A stretch of DNA of 64,000 bases from Homoserinibacter sp. GY 40078 (GCF_008017545.1 NZ_VRTZ01000001.1:576035-640034), one strand, 5' to 3'. Shown: positions 7,845-17,109, counted from the first letter of the stretch. Translations and numbers: made by a program. Notes: a model not told the origin generated them from the letters alone.

Positions 7845-9092
7845 GTGGCGACCACCCCCACGACCGCGGCCGTCTCCCACGTCGGGAAGATCCGGGCGAG
7901 CAACCAGGACTCCGGATACCTGGGCCGCCACCTCTACGTCGTGGCGGACGGCATGGGTGGCCACGCGGGGGGAGACATCGCGAGCGCCATCGCGGCGCAG
8001 CGGATCGCGGAGGCCGACCGCGAATACGCCACCGCCGAAGACGCCGTCATGTCGCTCCAGTCGGCGCTCATCGCCGCGAACGGGCTCCTCGCCGAGACCG
8101 TCTTCGAGCACAACGAACTCACCGGCATGGGCACCACCGTGTCGGCCCTCGTGCGGGTGCGCGACCAGCTCGCGCTCGCCCACATCGGCGACTCGCGCGT
8201 GTACCTCTTCCGTGATGGTGAGCTCACCCAGATCACCACCGACCACACCTTCGTCCAGCGACTCGTGGAGTCCGGGCGCATCACGCCCGAGGAGGCGGCG
8301 GTGCACCCGCGGCGCGCCGTGCTGATGCGCGTGCTCGGCGATGTGGACGCCTCGCCCGAGATCGACACGGGCATCCTCGACACCCAGCCGGGCGACCGCT
8401 GGCTGCTCTGCTCCGACGGACTCTCGGGCTACGTCTCCGAAGAGAAGGTCGTGCAGATCCTGCGCACCATCCGCACCGCGCAGGGTGCCGCCGACCGCCT
8501 CGTGAAAGAGAGCCTCGACCACGGCGCGCCCGACAACGTCACCGTGCTGCTCATCGACGTCGATGACTCCGACGGCGCCTCCGGGTCCGCGCCCGTGTTC
8601 GTCGGCTCGGCGGCACAGCCGCTCTCGTTCGCGCAGGAAGAGGTGGCGCGCAAGCCGATCCGCCTGCCCACGCTGCTGCTGCATCCGCTGAAGCCGACCC
8701 CTCCCGAAGACTCGCACTTCGAGCCCGAGAGCGAGTCCTACCTCGACGAGCTGATCGAAGAGGATCGCCGCCGCTCCATCCGCCGCCGCATCATGTGGGG
8801 CGTCGGGGTGACGCTCGCCGCGATCGCGATCGTTCTGGCCGGGTACCTCGGCTACCGCTGGACCCAGATGCACTACTACGTCGGTGTGAGCGACGGCAAC
8901 GTCGCCATCTTCAAGGGCGTGCAGCAGTCGATCGGGCCGATCTCGCTCTCGAGCGTCTACCAGACCACGGCGATCGACCTCGACGAGCTGCCGTCGTATC
9001 AGCGCGAGGCGGTGGAGGCGACGATCAGCGCCGAGAGCCTGCGCGACGCGCACGACATCGTCGACCGCCTGGCCGCTGTGACGGGGGGATGA
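7845..9092 (+). CDS. pstP: PP2C-type Ser/Thr protein phosphatase
   Basis: A 415-residue phosphatase: a PP2C catalytic domain at ~1-240 with the metal-binding motifs VADGMGGHAGGD, GDSRVYLF, DGLSGY and DNVTVL. A juxtamembrane linker, a single transmembrane helix (~315-337) and a small extracellular domain starting HYYVGVSDGNVAIFKG follow. It reverses phosphorylation by PknA and PknB and so sets the balance of growth and division signalling. GTG start 3 bp after fhaB ends. Confidence 0.96.
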   Translation: MATTPTTAAVSHVGKIRASNQDSGYLGRHLYVVADGMGGHAGGDIASAIAAQRIAEADREYATAEDAVMSLQSALIAANGLLAETVFEHNELTGMGTTVSALVRVRDQLALAHIGDSRVYLFRDGELTQITTDHTFVQRLVESGRITPEEAAVHPRRAVLMRVLGDVDASPEIDTGILDTQPGDRWLLCSDGLSGYVSEEKVVQILRTIRTAQGAADRLVKESLDHGAPDNVTVLLIDVDDSDGASGSAPVFVGSAAQPLSFAQEEVARKPIRLPTLLLHPLKPTPPEDSHFEPESESYLDELIEEDRRRSIRRRIMWGVGVTLAAIAIVLAGYLGYRWTQMHYYVGVSDGNVAIFKGVQQSIGPISLSSVYQTTAIDLDELPSYQREAVEATISAESLRDAHDIVDRLAAVTGG

Positions 9093-9093
9093 C

Positions 9094-10530
9094 GTGAGCA
9101 ACTCCCCGACCGAGGCGATCGGAACCCCGGAGGCATCCCCGCGCCCGAGCGCTCCCACCACCCTCACGAGCACGATCCGCATCCGCCTGCGTGAGCCCGC
9201 GCGGATGCGCAACCTCGAACTGGGGCTGCTCCTCGTCGCGCTCGGCCTCGGCGCCGCGGCGGTCGCACTCGTGCAGCTCGGGGCGGTAGGCGAACTCGAT
9301 GGCAGCATCTTCGTGCTCTCCGCCGTGCCGGCGTTCCTCGTCCTTCTCCTGCACGTCATCGAGCGCGTCGTCGCGAAGGAGGCCGACCCGATCGTCGTGC
9401 CGATCGCGACCTTCCTCAACGGCCTCGGCATCGCCATGATCCACCGCCTCGACATCGCCGAGGGTTACACGGGCTGGGATGCGTTCGCCGTGCGTCAGAT
9501 CGTCTGGACGGTCATCGCCATCGTGTTGGCGATCGCCGGCCTGCTCATCGTGCGCAACCACCGCGTCCTGCAGCGGTACCGCTACATCGCGATGTTCGTC
9601 GGCATCGTCCTGCTCCTGCTGCCCGTGCTCCCCGGGATCGGTGAGACGGACGCGAACGCGGACGTCTGGATCCGGGTCGGCATCTTCTCGTTCCAGCCGG
9701 GTGAGCTCGCGAAGATCGCCCTGGCGATCTTCTTCGCCGGATACCTTGTCACGGCGCGCGACTCGCTCTCGCTCGTGGGGCGCACGATCCTCGGGATGCG
9801 CTTCCCGCGAGCGCGCGACCTCGGCCCGATCCTCGTGGTCTGGGTGCTCTCGATGGGCGTCATCGTGCTGCAGCGCGACCTCGGCACGGCGCTGCTCTAC
9901 TTCGGGCTCTTCCTCGTGATGCTCTACGTCGCCACCGGCCGCGCCAGCTGGATCCTCATCGGGCTGTCGCTGTTCGCCGCGGGTGCGTGGCTGGCCAGCA
10001 GCCTGCTGCCCTACGTAGCCGACCGCTTCCACAACTGGCTCGACGCCTTCAACCCGGAGGTCTACAACCGGCTGGGCGGCAGCTACCAGCTCGTGCAGGG
10101 CATCTTCGGCCTCGCCGACGGCGGACTCGTCGGCACGGGCCTCGGACGCGGGCGGCCGGACATCGTGCCGCTCGCCGAGAGCGACTACATCATCGCGAGC
10201 CTCGGCGAGGAGCTCGGTCTCATCGGCCTCTTCGCGATCCTCGCGCTCTACCTCGTCTTCGTCGCTCGCGGGTTCCGCATCGGTGTCGCCGGGCAGGATG
10301 ACTTCGGCCGCCTGCTCGCTGTGGGTCTCTCGTTCGTCGTGGGCCTGCAGGTGTTCATCGTGATCGGCGGAGTGACCCGCCTGATCCCGCTCACGGGGCT
10401 CACCACTCCGTTCCTCGCAGCGGGCGGGTCATCGCTCGTCGCGAACTGGATCATCGTCGGGCTGCTGCTGCGCCTCTCGGACTCCGTCCGCCGCCAGCGT
10501 CACGTCGTCGTCGAAGGGAGCCCCGCATGA
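9094..10530 (+). CDS. rodA: SEDS-family peptidoglycan polymerase RodA
   Basis: A 478-residue polytopic protein (about 10-12 helices) of the FtsW/RodA/SpoVE family; FQPGELAKIALAIF and the C-terminal TGLTTPFLAAGGSS are family signatures. SEDS proteins polymerise glycan strands from lipid II together with a partner class B PBP, here encoded directly downstream with a 4-bp overlap. Position in the PknB operon, rather than the mur/fts cluster, argues for the RodA (elongation) paralogue. GTG start right after pstP. Confidence 0.95.
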   Translation: MSNSPTEAIGTPEASPRPSAPTTLTSTIRIRLREPARMRNLELGLLLVALGLGAAAVALVQLGAVGELDGSIFVLSAVPAFLVLLLHVIERVVAKEADPIVVPIATFLNGLGIAMIHRLDIAEGYTGWDAFAVRQIVWTVIAIVLAIAGLLIVRNHRVLQRYRYIAMFVGIVLLLLPVLPGIGETDANADVWIRVGIFSFQPGELAKIALAIFFAGYLVTARDSLSLVGRTILGMRFPRARDLGPILVVWVLSMGVIVLQRDLGTALLYFGLFLVMLYVATGRASWILIGLSLFAAGAWLASSLLPYVADRFHNWLDAFNPEVYNRLGGSYQLVQGIFGLADGGLVGTGLGRGRPDIVPLAESDYIIASLGEELGLIGLFAILALYLVFVARGFRIGVAGQDDFGRLLAVGLSFVVGLQVFIVIGGVTRLIPLTGLTTPFLAAGGSSLVANWIIVGLLLRLSDSVRRQRHVVVEGSPA

Positions 10531-11984
10531 ACAAGGAGCTGCGTCGGGTCAGCGTCCTCGTGCTGGCGATGTTCCTCGCCCTCTTCTCGTCGACGACCGT
10601 CATCCAGGTCGTCCAGCAGCAGAGCCTCCAGGCGGACAGCCGCAACGTCCGCACCCTGTACGCGAGCTTCTCCGCGGAGCGCGGGCCGATCATCGCGGGC
10701 GACACGACGATCGCCATGTCCGAGGCGAGCGGAGACGAGTACAAGTACCTCCGCGTCTACCCCGAAGGCGAGCTGTACGCGCCCGTCACCGGGTACTTCA
10801 CGCTCAACGGCGAGAACACAGGTATCGAGGGCAGCCTCAACGACTACCTGAGCGGTCGGGCCAATGAGCAGTTCCTCGACCAGCTGAACGCCATCCTCAC
10901 CGGTCAGCACCCGAAGGGAGCCGCGGTCGAGGTGACCGTCGACCCCGTCGTGCAGCAGGCAGCCTGGGATGCGCTCGGCGACCTGAAGGGCGCGATCGTG
11001 GCGATCGAGCCGAGCTCCGGTCGCATCCTCGCGATGGTGTCGAAGCCGTCGTACGACCCCAACCTGCTCGCCGGCCACAGCCAGTCCGAGGTGCTCGCCA
11101 ACTACGACGCCCTGCTGTCGGATGCCGACGCACCGCTCATCAACCGCAGCATCCGCGGCGACCTCAACCCGCCCGGATCCACGTTCAAGCTCGTGATGAC
11201 CTCCGCCGCGCTCATGACCGGCGAGTACACGCCCGACTCGACCGTGCCGAACCCCTCGAGCCTCCAGCTCCCCGGCACCGAGACCACGATCAGCAACCAG
11301 AGTCGCGGCACCTGCGGCAGCGGCTCGGAGGTCACGATCGCGACGGCGCTTCGGCTGTCGTGCAACATCCCCTTCGCAGAGCTCGGCGCTGAGCTCGGCT
11401 ATGACGTGATCCACGATCAGGCGCGCGCCTTCGGCTTCGAGGATCCGGAGCTCGGCGTGCCGATGAAGGTCCAGCCGAGTGTGTTCCCGGAGCCCGAGAG
11501 CGAAGCCCAGCTCATGCTGCAGTCGTTCGGTCAGGGCGACAACCGTGCGCAGCCTCTCCAGATGGCGATGGTCTCCGCGGCGATCGCGAACGACGGCGAA
11601 CTGATGCGACCGAACCTCGTCGAGCGCATCACGGCACCCGATCTGAGCGTGCTGCAGGACTTCGAGCCGACCGTCTACAGCCAGCCGATCACGTCGGATG
11701 TGGCCGAGACGATGACACAGCTGATGGTCTCGAATGTGGCCGCGGGGGCGGCGAGTGGTGCCAGAATCGAGGGGGTCGACGTGGCGGGGAAGACGGGCAC
11801 GGCGGAGAACGGCGACGACGATCCGTTCACCCTCTGGTTCACCGGGTTCGCCCCTGCCACCGACCCGCAGGTCGCGGTCGCAGTGGTGCTGGAGGACGGC
11901 GCGGGGCGCGGGCAATCGGGCTCCGGCAACGGGATCGCGGCTCCGATCGCGAAGAAGGTCATGGAGGCGGTGCTGAACAGATGA
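10527..11984 (+). CDS. pbpA: Class B penicillin-binding protein (transpeptidase)
   Basis: A 485-residue transpeptidase: a short cytoplasmic tail, one membrane anchor (~8-28), a PBP dimerisation domain, then the penicillin-binding domain with STFK (active-site Ser, in PPGSTFKLVM), SCN and KTGTAE boxes, all intact. It cross-links the strands made by RodA at the septum or poles. The start overlaps the rodA stop (ATGA) and its stop overlaps the pknA start, so expression is tightly coupled. Confidence 0.96.
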   Translation: MNKELRRVSVLVLAMFLALFSSTTVIQVVQQQSLQADSRNVRTLYASFSAERGPIIAGDTTIAMSEASGDEYKYLRVYPEGELYAPVTGYFTLNGENTGIEGSLNDYLSGRANEQFLDQLNAILTGQHPKGAAVEVTVDPVVQQAAWDALGDLKGAIVAIEPSSGRILAMVSKPSYDPNLLAGHSQSEVLANYDALLSDADAPLINRSIRGDLNPPGSTFKLVMTSAALMTGEYTPDSTVPNPSSLQLPGTETTISNQSRGTCGSGSEVTIATALRLSCNIPFAELGAELGYDVIHDQARAFGFEDPELGVPMKVQPSVFPEPESEAQLMLQSFGQGDNRAQPLQMAMVSAAIANDGELMRPNLVERITAPDLSVLQDFEPTVYSQPITSDVAETMTQLMVSNVAAGAASGARIEGVDVAGKTGTAENGDDDPFTLWFTGFAPATDPQVAVAVVLEDGAGRGQSGSGNGIAAPIAKKVMEAVLNR

Positions 11985-13627
11985 GACCCACGAGCGGCCT
12001 CACCTTCGGGGGGCGATACCAGCTGTCGAGCCGGATCGCGATCGGCGGTATGGGCGAGGTGTGGCAGGCCACAGACCTCGTCATCGGACGCACGGTCGCC
12101 ATCAAGATCCTCAAGGACGAATACCTGGGAGACCCGGGCTTCCTCGAGCGCTTCCGCGCCGAGGCACGGCACGCCGCCCTCGTCAACCATGAGGGCATCG
12201 CGAACGTCTTCGACTACGGCGAGGAAGACGGCTCGGCGTATCTCGTGATGGAGCTCGTTCCCGGCGAGGCCCTCTCGACCGTTCTCGAGCGCGAGCGCGT
12301 GCTCTCGACCGACCGCGTGCTCGACATCGTGGCTCAGACCGCGTCCGCGTTGCAGGCTGCCCACTCCGCGGGTCTCGTCCACCGCGACATCAAGCCCGGC
12401 AACCTCCTGATCACCCCCGACGGCCGGGTGAAGATCACCGACTTCGGTATCGCCCGGATCGCCGACCAGGTGCCGCTCACGGCCACCGGCCAGGTGATGG
12501 GCACGGTGCAGTACCTCTCGCCCGAGCAGGCGAGCGGGCATCCGGCGTCGCCGTCCACCGACATCTACTCGCTCGGCATCGTCGCGTACGAGGCTCTCGC
12601 CGGGCGCCGCCCCTTCACGGGCGAGTCGCAGGTCGCGATCGCCATGGCGCAGATCAACGAGACGCCGCCCGACCTTCCGGTCACGGTCTCCGAGCCGGTC
12701 CGCAACCTCGTCTACTCCTGCATCGCGAAGCGCCCCGAGGATCGCCCGGCGACCGCGGCTCACCTTGCGCGTGCCGCGCAGGCACTCCGCCGCGGCGATA
12801 TCGCGGGGGCTGCAGCGGCCGTTCCCGGGATCGCCGGCGGCGCCGCCGCTCTCACCTCGGCCACCATGATGGCGACGCGCGTCCTGCCGACCGCCGAAGG
12901 CGAGGAGGGCGAGGCGACGGAGGAGACCAAGCGTCGCAGCCCCTGGATGTGGCCGCTCATCGCTATCGTGTCGCTGCTCGCTGTCGCGCTCATCGCGATC
13001 ATCATCGTCATCGCGGTGCAGCCGCAGGGCGGCGACGGCGAGCCGAGCAGCCCTCCGCCGTCGACCCCGAGCCAGACGCCATCCGACACCCCGTCGGCGA
13101 CGCCGACCGAGGCGACCACCGTCCGCATCGTCCGCGAGGACTACCTCGGCCTCAGCTACGAGGACGCCCTCCAGAAGCTGGAGGACAGCGGCGGCGAGTT
13201 CTCCATCAATCGCGTGACGGGTCCCGCTGCTCAGACGCCGGATCAGGTGGGCACCGTTCAGGACATCACGCCCGTCGGCAACGTCACCAAGGGCTCCTCG
13301 ATCACGCTCACGGTGTGGGATGAGATGGCGCCGCTTCCGCAGCCGACGACACCGACGGCCGACCCGTCGAACGGCAACTCGGGCGACACCATCTCGATCG
13401 AGTTCCCGTCGTACGAGGGGTGCCCCAAGGGCTACGCACGCACCGGATACCGCTTCACGCTCACCAACGCGACCGCCTCGTCCACGGATCTCAACGCGGG
13501 AGCCAAGTCGATCGACATCGTGCTGGGCGACCCGGGCCAGACCGCGGCGGTGAGCTACGTCGCCACCTGCAAGGGCGATCTGGAGTCTCCGCAGTCCCAG
13601 ACGCTCGAGGTTCCCATCAACCCCTAG
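11981..13627 (+). CDS. pknA: Membrane Ser/Thr protein kinase PknA with one PASTA repeat
   Basis: A 548-residue kinase: catalytic domain ~10-275 (glycine loop GGMGEV, AIKIL, HRDIKPGN, DFG, SPEQA), a variable linker, one helix ~322-345, an acidic Pro/Ser/Thr linker, one PASTA repeat (~385-447) and then an extra ~70-residue extracellular tail with two cysteines. It phosphorylates division and cell-wall proteins with PknB. Mycobacterial PknA has no PASTA, so the sensor part differs here. ATG overlaps the pbpA stop. Confidence 0.95.
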   Translation: MRPTSGLTFGGRYQLSSRIAIGGMGEVWQATDLVIGRTVAIKILKDEYLGDPGFLERFRAEARHAALVNHEGIANVFDYGEEDGSAYLVMELVPGEALSTVLERERVLSTDRVLDIVAQTASALQAAHSAGLVHRDIKPGNLLITPDGRVKITDFGIARIADQVPLTATGQVMGTVQYLSPEQASGHPASPSTDIYSLGIVAYEALAGRRPFTGESQVAIAMAQINETPPDLPVTVSEPVRNLVYSCIAKRPEDRPATAAHLARAAQALRRGDIAGAAAAVPGIAGGAAALTSATMMATRVLPTAEGEEGEATEETKRRSPWMWPLIAIVSLLAVALIAIIIVIAVQPQGGDGEPSSPPPSTPSQTPSDTPSATPTEATTVRIVREDYLGLSYEDALQKLEDSGGEFSINRVTGPAAQTPDQVGTVQDITPVGNVTKGSSITLTVWDEMAPLPQPTTPTADPSNGNSGDTISIEFPSYEGCPKGYARTGYRFTLTNATASSTDLNAGAKSIDIVLGDPGQTAAVSYVATCKGDLESPQSQTLEVPINP

Positions 13628-13654
13628 ACGGATTACTCCCGATGATCCCGCGGT

Positions 13655-13660
13655 TAGACT
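13655..13660 (+). promoter_or_regulatory. -10 element of a probable leaderless pknB promoter
   Basis: TAGACT lies 6 bp before the pknB GTG, with no ribosome-binding site between. This places transcription start at the start codon. It would allow pknB to be transcribed apart from the upstream operon. The same hexamer precedes the gene at 63805. Confidence 0.5.
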
Positions 13661-13666
13661 GACCGC

Positions 13667-15388
13667 GTGACTGATGGGGTGATCGAGGGCGTCCAGATGC
13701 TGGCCGGCCGATACGAGATCGGTGCACTCCTCGGTCGTGGCGGCATGGCGGAGGTGCACGAGGGGCTCGACACTCGGCTGAACCGCCGTGTGGCGATCAA
13801 GCTCCTGCGCCCGTCGCTCGCAACCGACCCGTCGTTCCGCACGCGCTTCCGCCAAGAAGCTCAGGCGGCGGCCCGCATGGCTCACCCGACGATCGTGCGG
13901 GTGTTCGATGCCGGCGAAGAGACCATCCGCACGGCGGACGGCCACGAGGTGCAGCTGCCCTTCATCGTCATGGAGCGCATCGAGGGCACGCTGCTCTCGG
14001 ACCTCATCGCGGAGGGTCCGGTCCCGTCGGACGAGGCGGCTCGCATCGCGACCGGCATCCTTACGGCGCTCGAGTACTCCCACCGTGCGGGTGTCGTGCA
14101 CCGCGACATCAAGCCGGGCAACGTCATGATCACGCCCAACGGCCAGGTGAAGGTCATGGACTTCGGCATCGCCCGGGCGGTGTCGGAGTCGTCCGCGAAC
14201 GTCGCGCAGACGAGCGCCGTGCTCGGAACGGCGAGCTACTTCTCGCCCGAGCAGGCCCGCGGCGAAGCGGTCGACGCCCGCACCGACCTCTACTCGACCG
14301 GCGTCGTGCTCTACGAGATGCTCACCGGTCGCGCGCCGTTCCGGGCCGACACGCCTGTGGCAATCGCGTACCAGCACGTGAGCGAGCTTCCGACCCCGCC
14401 CAATGCGATCACCCCTGCGGTCTCTCCCGCGATGAGCGCGGTCGTTCTGCACGCACTCGCGAAGGATCGCTTCGAACGGTTCCAGAGCGCCGCCGAGTTC
14501 AAGGCGGATCTCGAGATCGCCGCGGGAGGCAAGGTGCCCGACCGGGTACCCGGTTCCGACGACTTCAACGCGACCCTCTTCGGGGTGAACCCGAATTCGA
14601 CTGCGGCGTCGGAGGCGACGCTGCGCCGCCTCGCGAACGACGAGGACCGCCCGGTACGCACGCAGAGCCGTCCCCCGGTCGCCTGGATCTGGGGCGGCGT
14701 CGCCCTCATGATCGTGGTGATCGTCGCGGCCCTCGTGTGGGTGTTCAGCCTGACCCCCGGTAACTACCTGAGCCCCGACGCGGCGATCGTGGTTCCCGAT
14801 GTCGTCGGCCAGGAGGCCGAGGTCGGTGTGACGACGCTCACGGATGCGGGGCTGCGGGTTTCGCAGGTGGAGCGACCGAACGCCGACGTCGAGGAGGGCG
14901 TCATCGTCTCGATGAGCATCGACGCCGGTGCCCGCGTGAGCCCGGGCGAGTCGATCGAGCTGGTGATCTCGAGCGGAGCCCCGAGCGTCACGCTCCCGGC
15001 GCTCACGTACCAGAGCGAAGCCGACGCCATCAAACGCATCGAAGACCTGGGCCTCTCCTACGGCGAGACCCGCAATCAGGGGTCCCCGAACGTGCCGAAG
15101 GGGCAGGTCATCGCCGTGACGGTCGGCGACGACGACACGACACACACCCGTCAGATGTCGGTGCCGGCGAACGCGACGATCAACCTCATCGTCTCGACCG
15201 GTCTCGTCACCGTGCCGGATGTCGTGGGCGATCCGATCGCGAGCGCGCAGTCCGAGATGCAGTCGCTTCAGCTCGTGGTGAAGCTGTCGCCCGACTCGAG
15301 CTGCGCAGGCCAGACGGTCAAGTCGCAGTCGGTCAAGGGCGACGTCGAGCAGCGCTCGTCGATCACCCTGACCTACTGCAGCAACTGA
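13667..15388 (+). CDS. pknB: Membrane Ser/Thr protein kinase PknB with three PASTA repeats
   Basis: A 573-residue kinase: catalytic domain ~15-285 (GRGGMAEV, AIKLL, HRDIKPGN, DFG), a helix at ~338-362, then three extracellular PASTA repeats, the first starting VVPDVVG, the second at APSVTLPAL and the third VTVPDVVG. PASTA domains sense muropeptides or lipid II; the kinase controls MurJ, CwlM-type regulators and division. Mycobacterial PknB has four repeats. It follows pknA after 39 bp and probably has its own leaderless promoter. Confidence 0.97.
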   Translation: MTDGVIEGVQMLAGRYEIGALLGRGGMAEVHEGLDTRLNRRVAIKLLRPSLATDPSFRTRFRQEAQAAARMAHPTIVRVFDAGEETIRTADGHEVQLPFIVMERIEGTLLSDLIAEGPVPSDEAARIATGILTALEYSHRAGVVHRDIKPGNVMITPNGQVKVMDFGIARAVSESSANVAQTSAVLGTASYFSPEQARGEAVDARTDLYSTGVVLYEMLTGRAPFRADTPVAIAYQHVSELPTPPNAITPAVSPAMSAVVLHALAKDRFERFQSAAEFKADLEIAAGGKVPDRVPGSDDFNATLFGVNPNSTAASEATLRRLANDEDRPVRTQSRPPVAWIWGGVALMIVVIVAALVWVFSLTPGNYLSPDAAIVVPDVVGQEAEVGVTTLTDAGLRVSQVERPNADVEEGVIVSMSIDAGARVSPGESIELVISSGAPSVTLPALTYQSEADAIKRIEDLGLSYGETRNQGSPNVPKGQVIAVTVGDDDTTHTRQMSVPANATINLIVSTGLVTVPDVVGDPIASAQSEMQSLQLVVKLSPDSSCAGQTVKSQSVKGDVEQRSSITLTYCSN

Positions 15389-15404
15389 TCGGACGCGGCG
15401 GCGG

Positions 15405-16043
15405 TCAGCCGATGCGCACGAGCGGGCTGAGCGATGCCGCGCGCTCCGGCGCCTCCGGCATCCCCGCAGCCGCGAGCCAGTTGCCGAGCAGCTGATAGCC
15501 GCCTTCGGTCAACACCGACTCCGGGTGGAACTGCACCCCGAAGACGGGCGCCTCACGGTGGCGAAGCCCCATGATCACCCCGCCCTCCGTGCGCGCGGTC
15601 ACTTCGAGCTCGTCGGGGACGGTGCCGTCCACCACCGCCAGCGAGTGGTAGCGGGTCGCGCGGAAGGGCTGCGGCACGCCGGCGAAGAGCGGGGACCCGT
15701 CGTGACGGATGAGCGAGGTCTTGCCGTGCATGAGTTCTTCGGCGTGCGTCACCACCCCGCCGAGCGCCTCGGCGATCGCCTGGTGGCCGAGGCAGACCCC
15801 GAGCAGCGGAGAACCGGCCTCGAGCGCGGCATGCACCACGGGGATCGAGACTCCCGCATCCGCCGGGGTGCCGGGACCGGGCGAGAGCAGCACGGCGTCG
15901 TACTCGCCGATCCGCGCCGCCGCCTCAGCCTCCGGGAAGGAGTCGTTGCGCACGACCTCGATCTCGGCGCCCAGCTGCAGAAGGTACCCGCCGAGGGTGT
16001 AGACGAAGCTGTCGTAGTTGTCGACAACCAGGATGCGCGTCAT
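15405..16043 (-). CDS. pabA: Glutamine amidotransferase subunit of anthranilate / aminodeoxychorismate synthase
   Basis: A 212-residue class I glutamine amidotransferase: DNYDSF at the N-terminus, LSPGPGTP, the nucleophile motif GVCLGHQ and the catalytic HPES pair. It supplies ammonia to the TrpE or PabB subunit for tryptophan or folate synthesis; the actinobacterial homologue beside pknB is called trpG or pabA. AGGAGGTGA lies 7 bp before the ATG at 16043, which overlaps the stop of the small gene upstream. Convergent with pknB. Confidence 0.94.
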   Translation of the reverse strand: MTRILVVDNYDSFVYTLGGYLLQLGAEIEVVRNDSFPEAEAAARIGEYDAVLLSPGPGTPADAGVSIPVVHAALEAGSPLLGVCLGHQAIAEALGGVVTHAEELMHGKTSLIRHDGSPLFAGVPQPFRATRYHSLAVVDGTVPDELEVTARTEGGVIMGLRHREAPVFGVQFHPESVLTEGGYQLLGNWLAAAGMPEAPERAASLSPLVRIG

Positions 16044-16195
16044 TCGACCGTCACCTCCTGAATAGTCACGAACTGGTCGACCCACGGAAACACCCAGAAT
16101 ACGAGTGCCGCGGCCACGGCGGCCAACAGGATCACGAGGATCAGCACGCGTACCCACCAGGGTCCGGGCAGTGCCCGCCACAGCGCCCCGTACAT
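16040..16195 (-). CDS. 51-residue single-helix membrane protein between sortase and pabA
   Basis: A short frame of 51 residues starting MYGALWRALPGPWWVRV and ending TIQEVTVE. It has one strongly hydrophobic helix (~15-36), aromatic residues flanking it, and a likely external C-terminus. Its ATG overlaps the sortase stop as TGATG and its stop overlaps the pabA start as ATGA, which argues strongly for translation. The pabA ribosome-binding site lies inside its last codons. No family recognised; it may be a small accessory of the sortase. Confidence 0.72.
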   Translation of the reverse strand: MYGALWRALPGPWWVRVLILVILLAAVAAALVFWVFPWVDQFVTIQEVTVE

Positions 16196-17037
16196 CAGGC
16201 CTCCCCGTTGACGGTCGCGGCGATCTCGTCGGGCGCACCGTTCGCGGGGGCCGACGTGTCGCGCGGATAGAAGCGGTCGAAGATCCCGTAGGCGATGATG
16301 CGCTCGTTGGAGGTGTACATCGGGTTGCAGCTCGTGAGGGTGATGTACCGGTCGGAGGGCGCGGCTGCCGGGTCCTGAGGTACCGGATCGATCACACCGA
16401 CACCGGAAGGGTGCACATATTCGAGGTTGCGGAAGCTGTACTCGTACCAGCCTTCGGCGGTCTCGACGTAGATGTGGTCGCCCAGCTGCAACTCGTGGAT
16501 GTGATGCAAGAGACCGCCGTGGCCCATGCGGTGTGCGGCGATCGCGAAGTTGCCTTCTTGGCCGGGGAGCTGGGTGGTCGGATAGTGGCCGAGAAGACCG
16601 CGGTCGAGCACGCCCGTCGTGCTGATTCCCTCGGCGATCTGGCGGTAGTAGTCCGTACCCCAGCGCGGCACGATGAGCGCCGCGAAGCGCTCCTGGTCGG
16701 AGGGCGCGGCGGTGACCGGCGGATTGAAGGCGACGGAGTCGGGGTCGGGCTCGGGCTCGTCGCTCGGGTCGTCGCTCGGCTCGTCGGTCGGGTCGTCACT
16801 CGGCGGATCCGTCGGTGCGGCCGACGCGTTCCACTCCTCGCTCTGCTGACTCGCCTCGGCCGTCAGCTCGCCGCCCATCAGGAACTCGCTGATCCAGAGC
16901 TGCCACGCCAGGAAGAAGAGCACGAGCACGCCCGCGGTGATCAGCAGCTCGCCGATCACGCCGACGACCGACACACGCCGTCGGCGACGCCGAGGGCGTC
17001 TCAGCGGCGGCGGCGCCTGCAGGGATCCGGCGCTCAT
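16195..17037 (-). CDS. Class E sortase
   Basis: A 280-residue transpeptidase: basic cytoplasmic tail (RRPRRRRRR), helix ~25-48, an acidic Pro/Ser/Asp spacer (~75-103) and the sortase barrel with catalytic His169 (AAHRMGHG), Cys237 (TLTSCNP) and Arg246 (SNERIIAYG), all present. Class E sortases of actinobacteria attach proteins with LAXTG-type signals to peptidoglycan, often for surface structures. It heads a three-gene operon with the 51-aa protein and pabA and is divergent from crgA. Confidence 0.93.
   Translation of the reverse strand: MSAGSLQAPPPLRRPRRRRRRVSVVGVIGELLITAGVLVLFFLAWQLWISEFLMGGELTAEASQQSEEWNASAAPTDPPSDDPTDEPSDDPSDEPEPDPDSVAFNPPVTAAPSDQERFAALIVPRWGTDYYRQIAEGISTTGVLDRGLLGHYPTTQLPGQEGNFAIAAHRMGHGGLLHHIHELQLGDHIYVETAEGWYEYSFRNLEYVHPSGVGVIDPVPQDPAAAPSDRYITLTSCNPMYTSNERIIAYGIFDRFYPRDTSAPANGAPDEIAATVNGEA
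16757..16804. repeat. Four tandem 12-bp units in the sortase linker
   Basis: Units TCGTCGCTCGGG, TCGTCGCTCGGC, TCGTCGGTCGGG and TCGTCACTCGGC. They encode the DDP(S/T)DEPS-type spacer on the minus strand. A nearly identical unit occurs at 63161-63196 in an unrelated envelope protein. Confidence 0.8.
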
Positions 17038-17096
17038 AACCCCGATTCTACGGGCGCGGATGGGACCTCGCCTCCAGAGCTCCCGGGCCCACAGGC

Positions 17097-17102
17097 TATG
17101 AT
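17097..17102 (+). promoter_or_regulatory. -10 element of a probable leaderless crgA promoter
   Basis: TATGAT, a perfect extended -10 type hexamer apart from one base, ends 7 bp before the crgA ATG. There is no Shine-Dalgarno between them, consistent with a leaderless transcript. Confidence 0.5.
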
Positions 17103-17109
17103 TCTCCGC

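Noticed and set aside
11675..15145. Very long open frame on the minus strand opposite pknA and pknB
   Set aside because: It is composed of low-complexity Arg/Gly/Asp-rich sequence caused by GC-rich codon bias; the sense genes have complete kinase and PASTA motifs.
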